A stretch of 64,000 bases of DNA from Puccinia triticina (GCF_026914185.1 NC_070565.1:62001-126000); one strand, 5' to 3'; shown: positions 34,996 through 45,961, counted from the first letter of the stretch. Made by a program: numbers and translations. Notes: generated from the letters alone by a model not told the origin.

Positions 34996-35997
34996 CTAGT
35001 TTTGAGCGTTGTCATCAGTGACATTGAGATCATCAGCGTTGAGGTTTGATGCCTGGATTTTGCCTTGGAGGTGCTCGACGCTGGCGATGGAGAGGATTGA
35101 TTGAGATTGAGGGGTGATTTCGACGGTAGTGATGGAGCAGTTGGCAAAGCTGGATTCCTTTGAATATTGCTCTGGAGTTTTGTAGTTCAAACGATTGATC
35201 AATCCTGATTCGATTAACGATCGTAGTGCACCCCCGTGACTGACGATCAAAATGCGATCGCTGGTCGGACTCTTGATGATCTGCTCATTCCAGAAGTCTA
35301 GCAGTCGTGAGAGTACTGCATGGGGTGGCTCTGCGGATTGTGAGTTGACTCGCATGTTTTTGGGTTCCCTGGGTTTGCCTTCCAAATCGCCTAAAAACTG
35401 GCATAACATACCTCTTCCAAATTAGCCAAACCCGAGAGTGAAAAAAAGAAGTGGCAAAATCAACTGAACTCTTTCTCTCAACCTTTGGTCGGTTCTCAGT
35501 GATGGTGGATTGTCGATTTGCTGAGAGATCACTTGAGCTGTCTATTATGGAACACCACAGATCAGCCAAAAATGACCCGAAAGACATTTTGTCTTGTTTG
35601 CGTTTAATGTTCATGAATACATCAAATCAAAATTCGCACCTACCTTTTGAGCTCTTTGTAAATCGCTTGACCAAACTTGATCGAATTCAGTTTGAGACTG
35701 ATGTAAAAATTCCCCGGTCAGTCGAGCTTGTTGTACGCCCAGCATATTCAATGGTGTATCCTTGTGACCTTGGATGATTTGATTTCTATTGTCATCGGCT
35801 GTAAATAATTCAGTATTCATGAAAGGACAGAAAGTGTCAGTGTCTGATAAAAAAAATGAAGTTATTTAGTTAGAGGGACACAATAGCTCAACTTTCACCG
35901 TGACGCTGAGGATGTGAGGTGTTGATTGCATAGATCATTAGCGACTGCACTATGTATCTGAGATGGACCAGGCACTTACGATAAGAGTGATGAGCAT
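34996..35997 (-). CDS. Histidine phosphatase superfamily (phosphoglycerate mutase-like) protein
   Basis: Cytosolic phosphohydrolase of the branch that contains small acid phosphatases and TIGAR-like enzymes; the substrate is unknown. Exons in transcript order: 35980-35997 (18 nt), 35893-35905 (13 nt), 35644-35798, 35470-35541, 34996-35397; 219 codons plus stop. The start reads MLITLIRHGET, with the catalytic His at residue 8; the RHGE motif lies almost wholly on the 13-nt exon. DNRNQIIQGHKDTPLNMLG, VWSSDLQRAQKTAQ and LRTDQRLRERFLGDLEGKP follow, matching the usual order, and the second catalytic His lies in RILIVSHGGALRSLI. All catalytic positions are present, so the gene looks functional despite the tiny exons. 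Its first exon overlaps the 5' part of the ORF on the other strand. Confidence 0.85.
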
Positions 35998-36539
35998 GTT
36001 CCTCTGGATCTTGTTGTTCGTCGCAGGTCTCCAATTCGAACCAACGTCGGCATCTTATGTACTCCGGCCGCAGCCTGCCGGAGACTGCGGGGGCATTGCA
36101 TTACATCATCCCTCAAGGCGACCACCAGGAAAAAAAAGAAAGAGCCCGGAAGGTCAACAAGAACCCAACTCACCCAAGCTGAACCCTGAACTCGACTATG
36201 GCCTCCCCTGCTGATCCCATCTCGACCACTCCTACAAGCGAAATAGAAGCAGCCTACGACGAACTCGACTTGGAACATCGGACTGCTCCAAGCGAAATAC
36301 AAGCAGCCTACGACGAACTCGACTTGGAACATCGGACTCCTACAAGCGAAATACAAGCAGCCTACGACGAACTCGACGTGGAGTATCGGCTGAATGACAT
36401 CCACACCTCATTAGGACCGGGCGAAACGCTCAACCTCCTACCCAATGAAGCAATCTTGTATGAGGCCTCACCCGAGACTATGGCGCCCCTCGGTCAGTCC
36501 TCTTTGCGGTTTCCTCAGGCGCTCATCGCTATTCACTAG
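35990..36539 (+). pseudogene. Secreted-type ORF with three 18-residue repeats, broken by a 1-bp frame change
   Basis: Two overlapping frames look like one gene. The first starts at 35990 (upstream in-frame ATG at 35963) with an apparent signal peptide (FLWILLFVAGLQ core) and runs to a stop at 36214. The second frame, shifted by one base, carries three tandem copies of an 18-residue unit (consensus SEIQAAYDELDLEHRT plus two) and ends at 36539. The frames meet at a CCCC run (36205-36208), where one extra or missing C would explain the break. No conserved family is recognised; small secreted repeat proteins of fungi include effectors, but that is inference. A sequencing error in the homopolymer is possible. 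The 5' end overlaps the first exon of the histidine phosphatase by 8 bases. Confidence 0.5.
36237..36392 (+). repeat. Tandem coding repeat, 54-bp unit, three copies
   Basis: AGCGAAAT starts units at 36237, 36291 and 36345, an exact 54-bp period. The first two copies are nearly identical; the third diverges at its end. Confidence 0.9.
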
Positions 36540-36595
36540 CGCCAACTCTCTTGTGTTGTCCTGGATAAAAATCAGATCAATCAGGTCCAGCTTAT

Positions 36596-39500
36596 ATGTC
36601 CAAGACATCAGATCATCGAACTTGCCAATCCGACATCTTACTCTCTCCGATCTCCTCATTTAATCCATCAAACACAACCCTTGTTTACGAAAAATTAATC
36701 AACCCACCTCAAACATCAGAGGATCATCCAATGACGTGCGCAAATCTACCTCCCATTCCCCCTCCACAAATCCAAAGATCATATCAAATAACAATCGAGA
36801 TGAATATGAAAAACAACGACAGCACCCCCGAAAACCAACACGCCGGTAACCAGAAACGACCCATAGAGCCTGTCGACAGCCTTACGACAAGCGAAAAAAA
36901 CCCTAAAACAATTAAGAAGTCAGTTCCCAGGAGAAAAAGTACCAAGAAAGCCAAGCAAAACCGTAAGTTGGCGTGTTCCTGGGTCAACATTGAGATCATT
37001 ATTTTTTCCGTTAATCGAAGCTCAAGCAGTCTGACTGACCCCTCTTTTTTATTTATCTCTAGATAACGCTGCCAGACGTTGGGTCCACGAGGACTCTTCG
37101 GTCGAGGTGCTCCCGACGTTCGAGGAGCTTGCCGGTCAAGATGGAAGTCTTCCAGATCATCTCGTATTGGAATTACAAACCACGAATTGCACCGTACTCC
37201 CAACTAATCTGCGCCGATATCGATGCTCGCCATGCGTTGCAAAACAAGCTGGAGCCATCTGCGCATTTAGATCAATCAGGCAATTCATTTGTAAACAAGA
37301 CTCGCCCAACGTAATAGTCGGTGCACCGAAATTTTCAGCCTCTAAAAATAGCACCCCGAAAGCCAAGCAAAACTGTAAGTGGGTGTGTTCCTCGGTAAAC
37401 ATGGATCATGATTTTTTCCATTAATCTAAGCTCAAGCCGTCTGACTGGCCCCTCTTTTTTTTTATCTCCGGATAAAGCTGCCAGACGTTGGGTCCACGAG
37501 GACTCTTCGATCGAGGTGCTCCCGACGTTAGAGGAACTTGCCGGTCAAGATGGAAGTCTTCCTGAACATCTCGTATTCGAATTACAAACCACGAATTGCA
37601 CCGTACTCCCAGCTAATCTGCGCCGATATCGATGCTCGCCATGCGTTTCAAGACAGCCTGGATGCATCTGCGCATTCAGATTAATCAGGCAATTCATTTG
37701 TAAAAAAGACTCGCCCAACGTAATAGTCGGTGCACCGACCTTTCCAGACTCTACTACCCACCCATCCCAACTCGCTTATCAATACCCGCAATTTCCAACC
37801 GAATTCAACCGCCTGCCGAGTCCGCAAGATCTAGTTGAGCTGCGTCAACTGCTTGCAAAAATTTTGTTACCGGCGATAGAAAGCGAGCTAGAGTGGTTAA
37901 GAGATCCCCGAGTTAAATTCATTGGCCGCCAAATAGACGCAGCAACTAAATGCGACTACTGCTCAGCCACCCTCATCGGCTCTGCCTGGCTGTGCTCTGA
38001 ATGTGGCTCGGAAGCTTGTACGAGGTGTTTCGGATTAATGACCGAGCAAACTCAAGCTGGTGCAGGTGTGGCCAAAAATCCAATTAAAAAGAGGGTACAA
38101 ATGGATTGGTTTGATCGACTAACGACTTGTAACAGAAAGGACATTGCTCATGGGCCAGATGCTCATCTTAAGATATCGCATATCACGCGCGAGGAATTGG
38201 ACGCCTTACGCGACCAAATGCTGGCGCTAACTCCAGCGGAATTAAGCCAGGCTTTACCCACTTCGACCTCTCCTCTGGAGGACCCCGCTCCATATTCGGT
38301 ACCAGCGGATCTAGTGCGATTCTTGTATCAACCCGAGGACAGCTACAGCGAGTCGTACATCAAAATAGATGTTAGAGATTTGGAAGCGGATCCAAGTATA
38401 TTTGATCGTCTATGGTCGGCCGGCATTATTATCCTGGTAACCGGCATGAGTGATCGGCTGAAAATAGATTGGACACCCGAATATTTTGCGTGGAAATATG
38501 CCAATGATAAATGTCAAATGATCGAGTCTAATAGTCTGTCGCAAACTCCAGAGGACACCACTGTCGAGATTTTTTTTGACCAATTTCGAAAGGAACCATC
38601 CCCAAACCAACCGATTTGGAAGCTTAGAGATTGGCCTCCGGAAGCAGACTTTCGAAACAAATTCCCGGAACTCTTTTACGATTTCGAACAAGCCCTTCCG
38701 ATTCCCGATATCACTACGCGTTTTGGCATTCGGAACGTGGCCGGACATTTTCCTCTAAATGCGAATGTGCCAGACATGTTGAGTTTCGCTCTTCTCAACA
38801 ATTTGCCCCTTTGAGCTTGACTGCACCGGCTCGTCAGCTGCTACTTACGCTACAATTTTTTCATCCCTGTCGTAGAGGACCGAAAGTTCGTTTTTTTCAC
38901 TCATCCACTCAACTCATCGCGATCTTTCACAACGTGGCCGGCAAACATTTGAGTCTTGAACATATCGTCCTATCGGCTGTTTTTTAGATGTACATCGCCA
39001 TGAAAAATTCAGATCACGTTGGATCGCGTGGCTCAACTGTGTATGCTTTGATTTCACCTTCCTCTTGCGCTACCAAAAACTCGAAAGGAAATACAAACTG
39101 ATTATTCTTCTGTACAATATGCTTAGTCTTCACATGGATGTTGCTGGTTGGTAGTCTATTCTAGCCTCGAAGTGACTTTCACTTACCCACTGCCTTCATT
39201 TAATTCTATATTATTAGATGCCGTCAACATTCAAACGTATGCGAGGCTAGGGGAGGCCGAGGGCTGCGTAAGTTCTTTTGATTCCGACTCGGAACTCAAA
39301 AGGGGCGAATCTTATTGACCTTTTCTGATAAAACTATAACGCGCTCAGGCTCTTTGGCATCTTTATCACGCCAAAGATTCTCAGGCTTTACGAGAGTTTT
39401 TGTATCTACACCAAGCAAATGAACTACAAATGACGGTTGAAGACACTAAACGCGCGCTGGACGATCCCATCCACACGTCCGTTCTTTCGTCTTATTTTTA

Positions 39501-39986
39501 CATACTGCTTATGTTTACTGATTCGGGTTGAACCTCTAGCACGAGAATCTACATCAATGCTGAGATGAGGAAAAACTTAAGAGAAAAATACGGTGTGAAA
39601 GGGTGGGAAATCAAGCAGGTCAGTAACTTATTCTTGTCCCCCAATCTATATCCTCCCTCTCCATTTGCGAGAAAACTCATTATTTCATCATTAATATTAG
39701 AAACCTGGCGAAGCTGTCTTTATCCCTGCATATACCGCGCATCAAGTGTGTAACTTGGCCAATTGTATCAAAGTTGCAGGTAAGCATGGTTGTTAGATTC
39801 TTCACCGATTCAAGAAAAACTGATATAATTCTTTGATTGGACTTTCCCTGTTCACAAGCCGATTTCGTCTCTCCGCATTCAATTGAAAGATGCATCAAAT
39901 TGACAGAGGAGTTTAGGGTTCAAAATCACGAACGTCGGAAACCGTGGAGGGAAGATCTACTGCAAATTAATCAAATGTTGCTATAG
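36596..39986 (+). CDS. KDM3-type JmjC domain histone lysine demethylase
   Basis: Nuclear Fe(II)/2-oxoglutarate dioxygenase expected to remove methyl groups from histone H3K9. Exons: 36596-36962, 37063-37374, 37478-38777, 38876-38885, 38988-39040, 39127-39146, 39218-39267, 39349-39476, 39540-39618, 39701-39779, 39859-39986 (841 codons plus stop). After a basic N-terminus come two tandem copies of a module with YRCSPC (about 125-225 and 228-330). A KDM3 zinc finger follows (CDYCSATLIGSAWLCSECGS, about 383), then the JmjC lead-in WKLRDWPPEADFRNKFPEL, and the catalytic domain. The iron ligands are present: H683-x-D685 (LHMDVADAVN) and H787 (PAYTAHQV), with ALWHLYHAKD between them. In-frame ATGs at 36731 and 36800 are alternative starts. 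The family is secure; the start and the duplicated-exon splicing need transcript support. Confidence 0.88.
36946..37740 (+). repeat. Tandem duplication (412-bp period) inside the KDM3-like gene
   Basis: Copy 1 (about 36946-37357) and copy 2 (about 37358-37740) each contain an intron plus the following exon, from AAAGCCAAGCAAAAC to GTCGGTGCACCGA. The coding parts differ at a modest number of positions and both stay open. At the intron end copy 1 reads ATCTCTAG while copy 2 reads ATCTCCGG, so copy 2 has lost the original acceptor. Confidence 0.9.
38876..38885 (+). other. 10-nt microexon of the KDM3-like gene
   Basis: AGGACCGAAA sits between a TAG acceptor and a GTTCGT donor. Including it turns PDM/MYIAM into the conserved PD-IGPK-MYIAM of JmjC KDM3 proteins and keeps the frame. 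Without it the frame is lost. Confidence 0.8.
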
Positions 39987-40864
39987 TCAGTCTTGGTTCA
40001 TGTTTTCTGCTGTTTCTTCACAAGAAAGATGCATCAAAGGCTGATTTGTTATGCTATGACCATGAAGTGCTTTTATGTCTACCGGTAGAAATCTTGAAGA
40101 ATTCCAAGTGAAAAGCTTCAATAAAGTCTGACACAACTATTTGTTATGTCATCCGCCATGTCTTTTGACACGTTTTATTTCTCGTTTTATTTGATTGTTT
40201 TTGACTTTAGCCTAATACCAAAGTGACATTTTTTCTTTTATTGCTTCACCTCTGCACCAGATTCATATAAAACAAGAGAAAAAAAGTGTTGTCTGTTTAT
40301 AGCTTGGCCTAAAATTAAGCATGTGTAACTGTAGTATATATCTGTTCAGTTTATGTTATGTAGAGCCCATCTTTCAATTAGGGTGTTCAAAATTGACTTG
40401 CATAAAATCTTAACACCATAAAATTATAAAATGGTACATACATAAAAATCATCAATTAACATTTTAGGATTTTAGGATTTTACTAGTCCAGAGTGGCTAC
40501 ACTGCTGCACTTCCAAGAGGATTTTTTGCAGGACCCCCTCTAACCCCAACCCCCACGGTGGCTAAAGCCCAGTTCAGCAATCACCCACTTGAAATTTTGC
40601 TGTACTCAAATCTCAAAAAACATAGATTCATTTCAGAAGACACCATTACAATCACAGTGAAGAGTCTTTGTCTGAGCTGATTCACATAAGGACAACCTAG
40701 CCAGACCCCCAAGACTTGAAGCCACCAGCACCACCCTCCCTCCCTCCCTCGTCCTCTCCCCACAGAAAGAGAATTATGTAAAAAAAATAATTATTTTTAA
40801 TAACCCCAGTACTCCAACTCCTTCAAAAAGAGAAGTGTAAAACCCTGAGTGCATGTGTAGATTT
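39987..40864. other. 3' flank of the KDM3-like gene and a MITE half
   Basis: Positions 40378-40480 hold a left end of the TTCAAAGTTGA MITE family (GGGTGTTCAAAATTGACTTG, then ATAAAATCTTAACACC) with no right end. The motif GTGGCTACACTGCTGCACTT (40490-40509) is a dispersed repeat. No gene is seen. Confidence 0.5.
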
Positions 40865-40865
40865 C

Positions 40866-41544
40866 AGGATGCAAGTGGGTCGGGTCAACCCAAGAGAGAC
40901 CCGAGACCCGTTGGGTCTTGGGGCGGGTTTGGGCAAGTCTTTTGGAATTTTGACCTGACCTGCCCTGACCCAACCTCTAAACGGGTTTGGGTTCAGGCAC
41001 ATCTTTTTCATTTTGGGTTGGCCCAAAGACCCAACAATGACCCAATTAATTCACCTGTCAGCCGTGACTTGTGAAATATCTGATATTCCCTTGCAAGCCC
41101 ATGCCCATGGACCGGGCCATGGTGGTATCTAGTATCTACTATCCAGCATTAACAATTCTTGGCCCCCAGAGATGCCCCGCTTCAAACAGAAACAACCTGC
41201 CACTGTGATTTCCTATTCATCCAATGAAGATTCAGATCCCATCACAGTTATTACCCAAGTCACCGCCAAGGATGAGACTCCGTCAAGCACTCAACAGAAC
41301 AACCAAAAAGAACAGTCCAGCGCACAAGAATCAAGCCAACCATCAAAGAAGCGGAAGACCACCAGCAATATATGGGAGCACTTCACTAAGAAAGAAAACA
41401 GTAAGTCACATATTTTAAGCCATCCAGATTCCAAATTGTATGTGTTCATTGGCACCCAGTGACAATCAACATATTAATTCCTTTCCTTTTTAAAGGCAAG
41501 GGTACCAAGGCTCAATGCCAACACTGCCAACAACAACTGGATGG
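40866..41544 (+). mobile_element. 5' fragment of a BED-finger hAT transposon, truncated by an LTR element
   Basis: The fragment begins with CAGGATGCAAGTGGGTCGGG followed by dense GGGTCGGGT and ACCCGAGACCCG words, like Ac/hAT ends. A transposase N-terminus starts at 41172: exon 41172-41400, intron 41401-41495, exon 41496 onward. It encodes a Ser/Gln-rich leader, then SNIWEHFTKKENSKGTKAQC and QHCQQQLDG, the first half of a BED zinc finger. Homology stops exactly where the LTR begins at 41545, and the remainder of the transposase is not found after the second LTR. Confidence 0.75.
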
Positions 41545-42310
41545 TGTGGTGATTTATATGGGCCTGCATGGTAGAATGTCCACTCATAGATAGCGCGGGC
41601 AGGAATGCACAGAGAGGCTCAGGCAGAGTGCATTCTGGTGACATAAGCACTGAGGATGATGTCAGAAAGCACGCTAAGAAAGCTTACGGAAAGTCGCGCG
41701 CGGATGGAATGCACGGATCGCGGATTGGGTATTCGGACTGGAGCGGAAAGACAGGGCTGGACTGCAGCGGACTACACCCGTGGACTGGTAGCAGCGGCGC
41801 GTCAGCAGGTGAGCCACGGCAGCTGAAGTGGGTGGAACTGGGGGGGAGGCAGTGGTGAGAGACTGACTGGCAGGGGCTAGACAGAGGACGGTGGGAGGTC
41901 AAGCCTTGGAGAGGAGCGGAGTCTGGGACAATGACGTGCGGACAGCGGGCGGAGACAAAGGACTAGTGCGGGAAAGTGTCAGATCTGCGGAATTGGGTGG
42001 GAACAGCAATGCACGTGGAGGCTCACAGTTTTCTATTCTCCTATCATCAAATGAAATACTTATTATTGTACTTACACCTACGGACATACTAGAGTATTAG
42101 GAGAGTTTTTACGCAACCTTATCTTTACTTACAGGATTACTTGCGGAGTGCAGAGCTTTATTCACTTGCAGATTATTACACTATAGATCAGGCTCAGAGA
42201 GGAGCGCTGAAGGCTAGCAGATAGTATCAGTGCGGGGCCAAGACACCAATAATCACACAGCCCGGACACATATATTCTTGAAGAGGGCGGTTAGCGGACA
42301 TTTCTACTGA
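41545..42310 (+). repeat. 5' LTR
   Basis: It starts TGTGGTGATTTATATGGGC. Shared landmarks with the 3' LTR are GATAGCGCGGGC, GTGACATAAGCACTGAGGAT, GATCAGGCTCAGAGAGGAGC and GCGGACATTTC. Confidence 0.8.
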
Positions 42311-42774
42311 CCAAACAGCCCTTATTCTCACAAGTGGGGGTCTGGCCGGGAACCCAACTTTGTGTCGTCATTGGATACTCGGGAACTACATATGTGCGGA
42401 AACGGTGAATGAACCCTTTAGAAGGCAAATTCTTTACTCCGGGCAACAAAGAAGCTCAAATCGGATCAGGCGGTTTGGACAGCGGAGACACAGTGACTGC
42501 GGAAAGCGGAGAAGGTCCTTCCTCAAGACCTGCCAAAACACAGTCGTGGTTGGGGGCAGCTGGGAGACCAAGAGACTTGCTAGGACAATTACCCTTTTCG
42601 TCAGTGCAGAGTCAGTTCTCTCCTAACCAGTCTATCGTGGGAAAGAGGGGAAAGCTATATCAGCGTAGCACCCTAAAAAACTGACCGGGGGTTTCAACTG
42701 GGAGGCCGGAATCAGCATTAGGAACATTGAGTGGAACTTACGGAGTTCGTCAAGAGGAGAATGAAGAAGAGATC

Positions 42775-43382
42775 ATGGAAAAAGTACCAGGCAGACAACG
42801 ACCTGCGGCCCCTGCGCCAAGCGGAGCAAAGATACGGCCAAGGGATTACCCGCACCTTAAGTTCTCAGAGGCGGAAGTGGAGCGCTTTATTGAACGGTTC
42901 AAAAGGGCAGCACTACAGGAAGGCCTGACCAATGCGGATAAAGTGTATCAGGTGGTCAATTTCTTTCCGGAGGGTGAAGACTTGTGGGAAGTGGAGGACA
43001 TGAAGGGGTTTGAGAAGAAGCATTGGAACAAGTTCAAGGAGGAGATACTTGAGCTGCGGGAAGATCACGGGCCCAGGTATTGGGATACAACCTGGAAAAG
43101 GTGGCTTTGGAACGTGCAAAAAAGGGTGGTGTCCGGACTAGAGCGGAGTATGTGTCCTATATTACCAGCTGTGACCAGGTTTTGCGGTATTTGGAGCGGA
43201 ACAAGATTGTGACGGCCGACATGGGCACAACCAAGCGGACCTTCTTGAAGGAATTTGACTGGACATTCACGGAGAAGGTGCTACACGGGCTCAACAAGTG
43301 GTGTTTGATGGTTAAAACAGGACTTGGAGGGCCAAAGCTGCTTCCCAGCATGAAGGAGCTACGGTCCGCCTTCAAGGAGTAA
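42775..43382 (+). pseudogene. Decayed gag-like capsid ORF
   Basis: The first frame (42775 to about 43078) encodes an Ala/Pro-rich leader and then LKFSEAEVERFIERFKRAAL and a charged helical stretch typical of retroelement gag. Coherent protein sequence moves to another frame near 43080 (YNLEKVALERAKKGG) and runs to 43382. A single-base deletion near 43080 would explain the switch. No zinc knuckle is seen. Confidence 0.55.
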
Positions 43383-43749
43383 CTCAAGGTATTGGAGCTC
43401 ATGAACAACAGTCAAGGAGAGGCGGCTGTAAGGGTGGAACTGGCTCCCCAGGCGCCGGTCACGGTCAAAGATGTGAGTGACCTGGCCAATACGTTGAACT
43501 TGAAGGAGCTGAAACTGTTCATGCAGAAAGCGGCGCACAGTTTAAGTTACAATATCAGATATTGTAATGGTTGAGTTGCTCCGTTATCCAGAGTCTGACA
43601 AGTGTGAATTAGATCAGCTGGTAAGGGGTTGGTTAGGTGCCTGCCAGCTTCTGGCTATGTTGTGCGTTTGACTCCCACGCTGGAAGGGAATAGCCAGTCC
43701 CCTTTGTAGCTGTGGGTGCCCCAACATCGGTAGTAAAAGGGGTTTTTTG

Positions 43750-43968
43750 ACGTTACAGATATCATAACGCCCTAAAATTACTTTAACCGCGCCTGATTCA
43801 CGGCAAAGCTACGTTAACATGGCTGCAAAAACAGTACCCCATCTGTGGGTTACGTTAAATTGCGATACAGTAAAAAGGAATGTATGTTATCCCGGAGGGC
43901 AGATATGGATAACTAAAAATAGTTACGGTATCCAAAATTGCCCCCGTAACGTACTGTAACGTATCTGC
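43750..43968. repeat. GTTACG-rich insert in the LTR element, possible MITE
   Basis: ACGTTACAGAT at the left and ATACGTTACAG on the opposite strand at the right bracket about 220 bp containing GTTACGTTA words. The inverted ends are short and imperfect. Similar GTAACG words follow the hAT remnant near 58.1 kb. Confidence 0.4.
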
Positions 43969-44153
43969 CCACCGCTGTGCACAAGCAACCAGCGGCTGCA
44001 GCACCGGCAGCCGCTGCTGCAGCTTCGCAGGCGGATGGTGCCCCGCAGGCTGGTTGGATGCCGTCGTGGAGACAAGGGCCTCCAGTGTGCAATTAATGAA
44101 AGGAGACGGGCCATATGCAGAATCAGTGCAAGTAATTCAAGACGGATCAGGCT

Positions 44154-44681
44154 GTGGGAAAGGTTACCTTGTGGGGGCGTGATTTCTTTTGGCCAGATTG
44201 GACACCGGTGGATGGGCCGATTCCGAGGGATGTGGTGCGGGCCGGAAAGCCTTTGGCAAAGGGAGAAGAGGTGGAATGCAAAGTGAAAATTGGGATGATC
44301 AAGGGCATGATGTGGAAACCGCTGGCTGTAGCCAGCAATGTGAAGTGCGTGCAGACGGGGGAAGTTTTCCTGGGGGAACGCTTGGAAAAGATGGACTTGG
44401 ATCCCGCTCCCATGACTAAAGCTAGACCTGAGCCGGCCAAGCAGATTCCAGTAGCTCTGGTGGCAGGAGGCAACAAGAAGAAGGCAGCTGGGGTGGCGCA
44501 GAGAGCAATGGGTGCGGAAACCACAGTGGCCCTTACCTTGAGGGAGCTGGCAGTGATTTCCCCGGTGATGGAGGATGAGATGATTAGTGTGCTAAGAGAG
44601 GCATCAGGGGAGAGGAAGCCCACGGCCTCGGCAGTCGCCACTAAAGTGGAAACAGTGGAGGTGAAGTGTGCGGTGTGGTGA
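44154..44681 (+). CDS. Retroelement internal ORF of unknown function
   Basis: An open frame of 175 codons without an ATG at its start. It encodes VTLWGRDFFWPDWTPVDGP followed by a Lys/Glu-rich region, and its stop lies inside the 3' LTR. Its place suggests the C-terminal part of a gag polyprotein or a linker. No zinc knuckle or catalytic motif is present. Confidence 0.4.
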   Translation: MGKVTLWGRDFFWPDWTPVDGPIPRDVVRAGKPLAKGEEVECKVKIGMIKGMMWKPLAVASNVKCVQTGEVFLGERLEKMDLDPAPMTKARPEPAKQIPVALVAGGNKKKAAGVAQRAMGAETTVALTLRELAVISPVMEDEMISVLREASGERKPTASAVATKVETVEVKCAVW

Positions 44682-45482
44682 TTTATATAGGCAAGCGTGG
44701 TAGAATGTCAACTCGGGGATAGCGCGGGCGGGAATGCACAGAGCGGCTCAGGTAGAGTGCATTCCGGTGACATAAGCACTGAGGATGATGTCAGGAAAGT
44801 GCGCTAAGAAAGCTTACGGAAAGTCACACACGGATTGCGGATTGCAGATTTCGGATTGGGTATTTGGATCAGAGCGGGAAAGACAGGGCTGGACTGCGGC
44901 AGGGGCTACACACATGGACTGGTAGCAGCGGCGTGTCAGCGGGTGAGCTACGACAGCCAATGCGGGTGGAACCGGGGTGGAGGCGGTGACAAGAGACTGA
45001 CTGGCGGGGGCTAGACAGAGGACGGTGGGAGGTCAAGCATTGGAGAGGAGCGGAGTCTGGGAAAGTGACGAGTGGAATAGCGGGCCAAGCTGGGGGACTA
45101 GTGCGGGATCGGGTGGGAACGGCAATGTGCGTGGAGGGAAGGACGGGGAAAAGGGGGCTCACGGAATTTTCTGGAGGGGGATGGAAGGATCCTATTACCC
45201 TATCATCTTACGGATTACTCATTATTGTACTTACAATTACGGACGTACTAGAGTTATTAGAAGATTATTTGCGACCTTATCTTTACTTTCAAGAGTACTT
45301 GCGGATTCTGTGCTTACAGAGTGCGGAGCTTTATTCACTTGCGGATTATTACGCTATAGATCAGGCTCAGAGAGGAGCGCTGAAGGCTAGCAGATAGTAC
45401 CAGTGCGGAGCCGAGTTACCAACAATCACGCAGCCCGGACATTAATATTCTTGAAGGAGGCGGTAAGCGGACATTTCCACCA
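44674..45482 (+). repeat. 3' LTR
   Basis: It matches the 5' LTR in order and orientation, with extra short insertions such as that near 45133-45190. Confidence 0.8.
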
Positions 45483-45961
45483 ATGTGGTAGACACTTTTG
45501 TTCCAGATGGAAAAATTCAAAAATTTCTAGTTTACATATGTAGTGTTACATTCCACCCTCTTTTGATACACACACTCCCTTCAGTTTACATACACAGTTG
45601 TACAAAACTGCATCTATATAGCTTACATACTACCCTTTTACATATACACCACGGGCCGTCGCGGACGTTGATCGGACATGTATATGGACATGTTTGCGGA
45701 TGTCCAGCTCTGGCGCTGCAGGAAACATCCGCTGGATGCCACTTGCATTGCGCGATGGCGGAAGCCCCGCCAGAATGCATCCGCTGGATGAAATGAAAAC
45801 GTCCACCGGATATCAGCCACTATCACCAGGTTGGAAAAAAATGTAGGGAATCCATCTGTGGCTTGGTGTATTCGCTCACTCGCGCTCATCGCGGGGGGCC
45901 ACAGAGTTTGGTGGATAGGTGGGAACAGGCGTGGGGGGGGTGTAGGGGGGGCGGGGGGAAG

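Larger units (their letters stand above)
41545..45482 (+). mobile_element. LTR retrotransposon, non-autonomous (gag-like, no pol)
   Basis: Two long direct repeats (41545-42310 and 44674-45482) begin TGTGGTGATTTATAT and end ACATTTC(T/C)AC plus CTGA or CA. They enclose about 2.4 kb with only a decayed gag-like frame and one further ORF. Protease, reverse transcriptase, RNase H and integrase are all missing. The two LTRs differ by substitutions and several indels, so the insertion is not recent. I find no convincing 5-bp target duplication. Confidence 0.75.

Noticed and set aside
41540..45490. A 5-bp target duplication around the LTR element
   Set aside because: The flanks (GATGG or GGATG on the left, AATGT or ATGTG on the right) do not match for any sensible boundary choice.
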